Shown here piece by piece: positions 56,165 to 64,000 of a stretch of 64,000 nt of DNA. Below the pieces are notes generated by a model, which did not search any database, was not told the DNA's origin, and was given only the letters and a program-made list of their open reading frames with translations. The DNA comes from Persicaria tinctoria. Its lineage: Eukaryota; Streptophyta; Magnoliopsida; Caryophyllales; Polygonaceae. Both the position numbers and the translations under genes were made by a program. Position 1 is the first letter of the stretch, and each line of letters opens with the position of its first letter. Location of the stretch: NCBI GenBank assembly GCA_037127255.1, contig JBANSL010000002.1, forward strand, positions 96,688,519-96,752,518, written 5' to 3'.

Positions 56165-58502
56165 GAAGGTGTCTTTGTTGGTTCGTCCGTTAACGATAGG
56201 GCAGCTCAGATACTTGTCGAAATTATCTGCCTGAGGTATGCCAAGGACGACATTCGTAGCATTAATTGTTGTCGGTGTTGTGTTTGATGAAGCTTGGAAG
56301 CTAGACTTATGTAGATTGACCTTTTGCCCCGATATGAGGCAGTAACGATCAAGAATTGTCAGAGCTGAGGAACAGGCTGACTGGGAGGCCTTGCAGAAAA
56401 TGAGGATGTCGTCTGCGAATGCTAAAAATGGAATCTTAATGCCCGGCTTGCCAAAAACCAAACCCAGGTCTTTGTTCACCGAACTTTCCTGTTGCAGAGT
56501 TCTTGCAAGGACCTCCGAAGCCAAAATAAACAGAAAAGAAGACAGGGGGTCGCCCTGCCTTAGTCCCTGAGTGGGCTTAATGAGAGTTGTAGGCTCATCA
56601 TTAACATGGACGGAATAGGAAACTATAGTAACGCACTCTCTGATCCAACGGATAAACTTATCGTTAAAGCCGAACCTTGAGAGGACCCCAAAAAGGAAGG
56701 GCCATTCTACCCGATCATAAGCTTTTTCCATGTCCAACTTCAAGGCAAGCAGACCCGAGTTGCCCCGTTTAAGCCGGAAGGAGTGGAAAGCTTCGTGGGC
56801 TATCAAGATGTTGTCTTGGATGGACCAACCTTTCGTGAAGACACCTTGCAAGGGGTGTATCAAGTTTTCAAAAATCTTAGTTAGCCTGGCTGTAATCACC
56901 TTGGCTATTATCTTATAAACTGTGGAGCACAAGCTAATAGGACGATAGTGGTTTACTGTTGTCGGGTCATCCCTTTTTGGAAGCAGCGTTATGAAAGTAT
57001 GGTTTGTTTGCTTTAAAAGCATTCCGCTGGAGAAAAAGGCTTTGACAACTTTCGTAACCGAATGGCCAACTGTATTCCAGAACTTCTAGTAGAAACCTGC
57101 CGAGAACCCATCAGGGCCTGGAGCCTTATCCGGGCTCATGGAGAAAAACAACAGCTTTGATTTCTGCGTTAGAAACCGGAGCCGTGAGCATGTTGTTATC
57201 ATCCCGTGTTACTATCGAGGGGATAACCCCTAAGTCCGTAGTTGTGTCCAGATCATTCCTCGTGGAGGAGCGGAAACGGGATTTGAAATCATTTTCAAAT
57301 TCTTGTTGGATAATGTGAAAATCAGCTGCTACTTGTCCACCTGGTAGGATGATTGATTTGATAATTTTCCTACCCCTCTTGGAGGAGGCGATTTTGTGGA
57401 AATATCCAGAGTTGGAATCGTTAAGCTTAGCATGCTTGACCTTAGCCCTTTGGCTCCAGTATCTACGATGGAAATCGAGCATCCTTTCTCTTTTGTTAAG
57501 TAGTCGCTTCAGTAACAAGATGTCATCGTTATTGTAGTTGGACAGAAGCGAAGTCTATAGTTGGAGTAATTTCTGATCAGTTGTCTGAATTTGGTTGTGT
57601 GTATTGAGAAATTTTTTCTTGTGCCAGTCTTTGGAGAGACGTTTAAGGAGTTTCATGCGTTGAAACAGGCGGAACATAAGTGATCCCGAGGAATGTAGAC
57701 GCCACGCCTGAGAGACATGGTTCTTGTAATCCGGCCGGTTTTCCCATGCTAGTTCAAATTTGAATGGTCTGTTTTTTGGTTTAATATTCCTACTGAAGTC
57801 TACCAAGATAGGCGAGTGATTAGATCTGGTGAAGGGGTGAATTTGTGTTATGAGGGAGTCAAAGATAGCGAGTATATCAGTGTGGATGAGGAGACGATCT
57901 AGTTTCTCAAAGCAGAAATCAATTCCGTTCTTTTTCCGTTTCCAGGTGAATTGACCACCAAAGGAGGGAATCTCGTGTAAAGAAAATATATTCTTAAGGT
58001 CGGTCAGACATGCAAATCTTGCATTTGACGGGCAGGCACCCCCCATCTTCTCTGACGGGGAGCAGATGTCATTGAAATACCCCATAACACAATATGGTAT
58101 AAGTAAGGTTTGTATATATAGAGCGATTTCTGTCCAAAACGGCCCTTTTCTGGCCTCATCTTGCGGGGCATAAATCACCAGCATGGCAACTGTTGAGTGA
58201 GATGTGAAGTCTTAGTAGTTAAAATGTATGAATCGGTTGTTAACCGATACAAGATCAATGGATCCTTGACTCGATGGTAAATCTTTCCATAGCAAGCAGA
58301 TGCCACCAGAAAATCCGGTTGCGGGGTCAAAAGCAATGTTAGTAAATCCGCACTTCCGCCAACACTTATCGGACAGAATCTTGTCCGTTTTGGTTTCCAA
58401 AAGAGCTATTATATTTATGTGATTAATCTTACAAAAGACATCAACGTTAGTCCAGATGTTTCTACTGCGAATACCACAGGAATTCCAGGTGCATATATTC
58501 AT
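56165..58502 (-). pseudogene. LINE-E ORF2 (endonuclease and RT), broken
   Basis: Starts MNICTWNSCGIRSRN. Stop at 58212-58214 in the endonuclease; the GDFN-type motif reads GYFN, losing a catalytic Asp. Stop at 57555. Frameshift in a T run near 57145 and a TAG just after (GFY-stop-KFW). RT then open from 57022 with LRQGDPLSSFLF and intact FADD (FLAFADDILIF). Ends at the 3' breakpoint. Confidence 0.88.
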
Positions 58503-59404
58503 GGGAAACTAATTTCTATGTCCGTTGGTTCAAATATTTGTTGGTTTTGGGGTAAACGAAGGCATTTGAAAGAGAACGGTGACGTCCTCCAAACGATGAC
58601 TAGATAACCGCCTCTGTCGAGGGCGCCCTGAAACAGAACCAGATGCATGGAATAGGGCGGGGAGCCAACTGAGAGTGTCAATCTCAGATCGAAATGAATT
58701 GTTCTCAAAGTGACGTAATAGAGCAATAGAGAACGGGACAGCTGAACGTTCCAAACAAGGAAAACTGTAAATTCCGAAATTAAAAGCGAGAGTACAGTTC
58801 GATGGTAGTCGTTCAGAACCAATGTTATTACACAAATGAAGGTAACAAATTGATGGTAGCAAACTTTAAATTGCCCATAAAATGGGTTTGTGGATTGTGA
58901 ATCCATCCAAGTACTCCTCAATACAAAAGATAAGGAGCCCTCCCATTCGCAACACAACGAGCAGCAACAACACCCATGACGAAAACCACATCGAGGCGAC
59001 CCACGCCGAAGCCAAGTAGGAGAGCACATCAGTAGCAGCCAGTCACCAAAGGCTAAGGGTCGCAGCCGAAGCCGGGCAGCCGGACACACCCAACGCAACC
59101 CACCAGTCCTGCAAGCACACCAGGCAAACAACAAGGACAAGCACGAAGGGAAAAAGCTACACAAGCACAAGCCAAGGACCGCAAACGAAACGAAAATATT
59201 GTTAATTATATTAAACAGGGTGCAAAAGCAAGCAAGCTTCACCCAATGACCCAAGGCGTAATAACATAGCAAAGGAAAACAAGGAAAGCGCAAGGCAAAT
59301 AGGCAACACGCCACTCGAAAGAGCATAAGGGGCGCAACCTGGAAAAGTAACAAAAGCCATAAGACGGGGAGTAAAACCGACAAACATACGCGAACCAAAA
59401 ACAC
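58499..59404 (-). CDS. LINE-E spacer frame between ORF1 and ORF2 (301 aa), uncertain
   Basis: Open frame filling the gap between ORF1 and ORF2. The product is rich in Leu, Cys, Phe and Val with no known domain. Its TGA overlaps the ORF2 ATG as ATGA (58502-58499), as in LINE-B and LINE-D. It may be a real leader frame for ORF2 re-initiation or a chance frame in a spacer. Confidence 0.25.
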   Translation of the reverse strand: MFLVRVCLSVLLPVLWLLLLFQVAPLMLFRVACCLFALRFPCFPLLCYYALGHWVKLACFCTLFNIINNIFVSFAVLGLCLCSFFPSCLSLLFAWCACRTGGLRWVCPAARLRLRPLAFGDWLLLMCSPTWLRRGSPRCGFRHGCCCCSLCCEWEGSLSFVLRSTWMDSQSTNPFYGQFKVCYHQFVTFICVITLVLNDYHRTVLSLLISEFTVFLVWNVQLSRSLLLYYVTLRTIHFDLRLTLSVGSPPYSMHLVLFQGALDRGGYLVIVWRTSPFSFKCLRLPQNQQIFEPTDIEISFP

Positions 59405-59441
59405 CCGTCTCGGACATCAAAAGTATGATGTATCATCATAA

Positions 59442-60912
59442 TTAGTTTTTACGCTTCTTCGGGTGGGATGATGCAGAGTCATCCAAGGTGTTGTTGTTGG
59501 GCTGCTTCCCGTCAGTGCCCCGATCGCCCGAGGAGCGGAGACCCAGCTTTTTGAATTTCCGAATCTGAGAGCTCGAAGGGCTGGAGTTCTGGATACCATA
59601 GGACTGATCAGTGGAGATAATCGGGTGAAAACCAGGAGGCACTGAAGGAGCAACAATCGCATCCACCTCCATAGCTGGGTTCTCATTGCCCTGGGGAGTT
59701 GCATCATTCGGGGAAGCAGACTGCACACCAACCACCTTAGCCTCCTTGCACCAATCGAGAGTTTCGTCATCAGAAGTGGGGAGCCCTCCGTTATCCCCTG
59801 TCGGCGTCGCCTTTATCGGAGAAGGCACGACATCATTCGGAGAGAAAGCGACCTTAGTCGACATAGACCGAGAGTCAGGCACGAAGTTAACAGAAACCGT
59901 CTTCATGCCCGACATGTAGGGCTTATGACTGGTCTTGGAGTTGGAAGTCTCAGCTTTTTTGGACACATGAGTCCACCCAACCTCCTCATGATCAACCCGA
60001 GGAAGAGGGGAGTCCCAAATGACAACCTCGTTAAAAGGTTTGGCGGGTACGATACGATCCGGACAATCGTCATATACATGATCGATGTCACCACAGAAAC
60101 CACAACCGGCCGGGAAATCCTCGTAGTACATACGAAGAGAAAGAGGTTTCCCATCCTCCCCGAGGACCGAGACACCCCCACACAACTTATTAAACTCAAC
60201 ATTGGCACAGAACCTGGTGTAATCGAGTCTCACCCGCTGGTGAGAGAGCTTATTGAGGCGAATAAGAGAGCCACCATGGATTCCTTAAGAATCTCAGACA
60301 ACCCTTCAATACACATGTATTCAATAGGGAGTTTGGGAATCCTTACCCATATATATCCAGATGAGTAACAAACGCCGTGAGCGGATCGAAAGTTGGGTAC
60401 CACTTTTGAAGAACAAGAATTTGCCCAAAGAGATGGTAAGGGCGCTCAACCCAAACACGCTTAAGATCAGCTGGAGCCGAAAACCGGGCATCAAACCACC
60501 CGTCCTCACGCTCAACAAGCTCACAAGGACCCACACAACGGCGCCATTCCACCCTTATCTTGGCTTTGACAGCAGTGAAGTCAGTATAGCCACCAAAGAG
60601 AGAGCACAAGAGCGTGTGCTGGTTTGCAGCGATGCTTTTCTTGCGGATATCAGCCAGACGGGCAAAGTAATTAGAGCGATCAGCACTGGCCGGTTGAGGT
60701 TCTGCTGAGGCCCCAATAATAGGAGCCTCAACACCCACCAACTTAGCCTTTCCCATAGCCGCAACCGACAGAGGGAGAGGAGCAGAGGTAGAGGCTGGAG
60801 TCACAGTGACAACAGGCTCTGCCCGAACTGGTATGCCGGAGGCCGGCACGCCATTAGGGCCAGGAGGAGCTTGAGTTTCAGTAAGCGCATCAAGAAAAGT
60901 TTTGGAAGCCAT
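59442..60912 (-). pseudogene. LINE-E ORF1 (DUF4283 plus zinc knuckle), frameshifted
   Basis: Starts MASKTFLDALTE. RNA-binding DUF4283-type region near FARLADIRKKSIAANQHTLL...FSAPADLKRVW...LQKWYPTFDP. Two single-base shifts near 60343 and 60265 separate it from the rest (WVRIPKLPIEYM, then VRLDYTRFCANVEF). CCHC knuckle CGFCGDIDHVYDDC (CX2CX4HX4C) around 60060-60107. Ser/Pro-rich tail ending KKRKN at 59442. This is the ordinary ORF1 of plant L1-type LINEs and the standard against which the LINE-B leader looks odd. Confidence 0.88.
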
Positions 60913-61408
60913 GATTAAGAAAACAATAGGAACAAGTGCACAGAGAAGATTAGACAGGGATGATTTGCAAAAGCTATTAGCAAAATTGGCCTGGTAAAAC
61001 CTTAAATAGAACTCTTGCTTGTAGGCACATAGGGTACTCAATTGAGGATTAAGGAGAGAGGGAAGACTTACAGAGAGTTTTAATTGTCGATTGGAAAGGA
61101 TCACAGAGCGGGCAGGAGAGAGGCGACGATTTCCCGACGGCACAGAGTAGGCAACGATTGCCCGAAGGCGACGATTGCCCGAAGGCATAGAGCAGGCAGG
61201 AGGGTGCGACCCCAGCAAACACCCACGCCCCAACGAGACGCGACCTCTGCCGTCCGGCCAGACCAGACCGATCCCATCCCACATTAAGGCCCTGGAACAG
61301 AGCCTACCAAACCACTTGAGTGGCAGATCTCGCCAGCAGGAGCGCGAATCAGAGGGATCCACCTCCCCATAAAGTACCTTTCGCAGGTTGAGGGAGGAGG
61401 AGTATTTT

Positions 61409-61428
61409 GGGGGGGGGGGGGGGGGGGG
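61409..61428 (+). repeat. G20 homopolymer
   Basis: Twenty consecutive G residues, within purine-rich text (AGGGAGGAGGAG before). Lies just right of the LINE-E leader. Length may be unreliable in an assembly. Confidence 0.9.
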
Positions 61429-62328
61429 TTGAGTTTGGTGAAATGATTCGCCAAATTTGGAGCAAGTGGAGACGAGGCAGGGCTAGTGGGGGTTATGTCG
61501 GGATCGATCGTCGGCGGTTGCAGTGGAGCGGACTCAATACCAAGCCCAAGTAAAAGCCCAATTATTTTAGAAATATAAATTACTCCAACAAGTATTTGGT
61601 TAGATGAAAGTAGTTCTTATGGGTATATATTCGATTTTGCAAAAATAAAAATAAAAATGAATGGAGTGATAAATACAAAATGTTTAAGAAGTTTACCATT
61701 TTCATACTAGAAGTAATAAAGTAAAAAACCCCTTTAAAATATGGAGTCGGTTGTGAGCGAAAGGTTTAACCTTAAATGAGTCATACCGTAACCGATTCAA
61801 ATATAGAGCGGCTCCCCACCGATGTGGGAAATCGGAGTCAACAAATACCTCACTGACACTAAATCCAGCAAATCACCATCCACTGATACTGGGTGTCAAT
61901 ATTGACAACCCCACCGACCCACCAGCAGCAGCCTTCCACCACGCAACACCATCACAAGTTGCCGACTCATGGGCAAGTAGTCTCATGGCTGCATCCTCCT
62001 CTTCCCCCGCCCTGACAATGCGTGTCGTAAGGTGGGTCGATTGCTAGCTTTAGGGCTATATCCCGTAATCCACAACCGACGAAAATCTCTCTTTTTTCTT
62101 ATCTCTATTTCGATGACTCAAAGCAAAGCTCTCGATGTCAATGAGCTTACTGTGCATTTCACGAAATTGAACCGTGCCAAGTGCCAACACCAAACCGTAA
62201 GTAAAAATAAATGTTGATAATCTCAACTTCCGAAGGGTTAATCCAAAAAATTCCAGTCAAAACGGAGGGAACTCTTTTGTTCCTCTCTCTCTCTCTATCC
62301 CCTCAGTTTCTCTCTCCTCACTCCCCAA
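61429..62328. other. Intergenic and promoter region of the pfkB gene
   Basis: 61740-61850 carries a CACCGATGTGGGAAATCGG phrase common in plant repeats. Before the start codon is a CT-rich leader (62281-62310, CTCTCTCTCTCTC). I see no convincing TATA box. No other gene. Confidence 0.4.
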
Positions 62329-64000
62329 ATGTCTTGCCTCACCGGAGCAACCAAATCCCCAATCCCTAACGCCTTATCCCCGCCGCTCTCCCTCCGGCAC
62401 GCCCCAGCCTCCGGCGTCACCCTCCCCGCATTTCGCCCGGGAGGATTTCCCGCCTGTTACTCTCCCCGGAAGTTCTCGATCCTTAATTGCAGGGGGATTG
62501 AGGTTCTCTCCGTCCCCGATCAAAGTCGCCACTTTCCTGCGAGAAGTTCCTCCGATTTTGCCTCCAGTTGCTCCTCGCGGAACTACGATGTTGCCACACT
62601 TGGAAACCTCTGTGTTGATATCGTTCTCAATGTGCCGGAGCTCCCTCCGGTTTCGAAGCCGGAGAGGAAGGCTTATATGGATCAATTGGCCGCTTCTCCT
62701 CCCGATAAGGTTTGTTTCTGGTTGAGTTCTTATGTTCTATGTTGGTTTTTTAGTTGAACAATTTTTTTTTTAATGTCTCTTGTAGTAATGATGTATCGGC
62801 ATTGAGAACTGGTTAGGTTCTGCTAGTGCTCGGGTAGGAAGAAGTAAATCATTTCCTGTTCTGAGTAAATTCAATGTGTTATGATTCTTGTTCTCTTTTG
62901 GTTCGTTTTGATTGGGTTTAGGGTTTATGTTGATTGAGGTTGGAGCAAGGGAAGAAGGTTTGAGATTAGAGTGAGCAAAGTTCTGCTTATTGTAGTCGGG
63001 CATGTTGGTTAGTTTATGAGAGCTGTTAACTCAAAGAGTGATCCTTTACGAAAAATGTTGTTTACCTATGTCGGATGAATCTTGAATGTTTGTTTGTTTT
63101 CTATGGTTCTTGTGACTGCCTTCAATTTCTATAAATGCTTCATGAATGAATTCAATTTGAAGAGTTTTGGGATTGACGAGGCTGAGTTTTTGCTTATCAT
63201 AATCTGGAATGTTGGTTAGTCTACAAGCTGTTAATTTATAGAGTGTGATCCTGCACATAACATATTATTTACAGTTTACCTATGCCTGATGAATCTTAAG
63301 TGTTTGTTTGTTTTCTATGGTTTTTGTGATTGCCTTCAATCTCTATAAATGCTTCATGGGCGAACCCAATTTTAAGAGGGTTGAGATCAAAGAGACCAAG
63401 TTTCTGCTTTTCATAATGTGGAATGTTGGTTAGTTTATGAGAGGTGTTACTTTATAGTGTGTGATCCTGCACAAAAAAGTTTGCTTGCAGTTTTCCTATG
63501 CTGGATGAATCTTAAATGTTTGTTGGTTTTCTATGGTTTTCGTGACTGCCTCAATTTCTATAATGTGTGATCCTGCACACAAAAAGATTGCTTATAGTTT
63601 ACCTATGCTGGATGAATCTTAAATGTTTGTTGGTTTTTTATGGTTTTTGTGACTCCCTCAATTTCTATAAATGCTTCATGGACGAATTCAATTTTCAGAG
63701 GTGTTTTGTTTTGTTCCTTTTCAATAAAAAGGCAATCAAGCCAAGTATTATTAGCTCATTGTTTGGTTGCAAGGCTATCTTTTGCTAATTTCTTTATTTC
63801 TCCCATAGAAATATTGGGAAGCTGGGGGCAACTGTAACACAGCCATATCAGCTGCTAGATTAGGCCTCAAGTGTGTTGCATTAGGGCATGTTGGTGATGA
63901 GATCTATGGCCGTTTTCTCCTTGACGTGCTCCACGATGAGGGAATTGATGTGGTCGGGATGAAAGAGGAGGTTGAAGGTGTTAACTGCATAGGTGTTGAT
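62329..64000 (+). CDS. Plastid pfkB-family carbohydrate kinase, first two exons (partial)
   Basis: Exon 1 62329-62709 (127 codons, ends PPDK), exon 2 63809 to the window edge (64 codons so far, KYWEAGGNCNTAISAARLG...), phase 0, GTTTGT...CCATAG borders. The first 80 or so residues are Ser/Pro/Arg-rich with few acidic residues, like a chloroplast transit peptide. Mature part: YDVATLGNLCVDIVLNVPELPP, GGN motif (substrate side of the pfkB fold) and GHVGDEI. The ATP-binding GAGD region lies beyond the window. Closest remembered relatives are plastid pfkB proteins of the Arabidopsis At1g06730 type, whose substrate I cannot state. Confidence 0.9.
62960..63725 (+). repeat. Tandem ~215-bp repeats in pfkB intron 1
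   Basis: The phrase GGATGAATCTTAAATGTTTG (or close) recurs near 63074, 63288, 63504 and 63610; TTCTATAAATGCTTCATG and GTGTGATCCTGCACA recur with it. Spacing is about 214, 216 and 106 bp. A partial unit precedes at about 62960-63050. Non-coding. Confidence 0.8.

Larger units (their letters stand above)
56165..61374 (-). mobile_element. LINE-E: L1-type LINE with ORF1, 3'-truncated
   Basis: Same subfamily as LINE-D. From the 5' side (right): leader, ORF1 (60912-59442), spacer frame, ORF2 (58502 to about 56165). Homology to LINE-D stops after VNGRTNKDTF, so the zinc motif, RNase H, 3' tail and A tail are missing. No target duplication found. The 5' limit is approximate; the leader has a threefold SGNRRL-coding repeat near 61110-61190. 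Confidence 0.82.

Noticed and set aside
1..64000. CRISPR array, bacterial operon or phage cassette
   Set aside because: The short-unit arrays (13980, 16122) lack spacer-repeat logic and the gene structures are eukaryotic.

Overview
This is a stretch of plant nuclear DNA, most likely from a eudicot. The host genes have introns with GT/GC...AG borders and are class XI myosin, a CYP94-type P450 and a plastid pfkB kinase. Between them lie typical plant repeats: L1-type LINEs with an RNase H domain, Mutator-like foldbacks, Stowaway, Tourist and hAT MITEs, and SINEs. A TS-like SINE tail hints at an asterid, but that is a guess.

Host genes. (1) 703-12115, minus strand: a complete myosin XI gene. 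I placed 38 coding exons whose phases all agree; the sum is 4593 nt, or 1530 residues. (2) 21994-23556, minus strand: a complete single-exon CYP94-family P450. (3) From 62329 to the right edge, plus strand: the first two exons of a plastid pfkB-family sugar kinase.

Mobile DNA fills most of the rest. At 12.2-21.9 kb there are small DNA elements, a SINE, a 22-bp satellite split by a Mutator-type element, and a 1.6-kb retroposon carrying seven UUCG-type hairpins in a row. At 25.1-36.9 kb a 5'-truncated LINE (A) is interrupted by a longer LINE (B); both have target-site duplications. LINE-B has an exceptional stop-free frame of about 1300 codons in front of ORF2. At 39.4-42.7 kb lies a minus-strand LINE (C). 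At 43.8-51.4 kb lies a 7.6-kb Pack-MULE with a perfect 9-bp target duplication; it carries pieces of at least four unrelated host genes (SERK-like LRR, SCD1-like WD40, CRLK-like receptor kinase, CIPK kinase). At 51.4-61.4 kb two related LINEs (D plus, E minus) face each other tail to tail.

All five larger LINE ORF2 copies carry frameshifts or stops, so none looks autonomous now. Their 3' ends share a hairpin-plus-A-tail layout that the 1.6-kb retroposon also has, which suggests it was moved by the same machinery. The LINE-B leader frame and the Pack-MULE are the least ordinary parts of the window.
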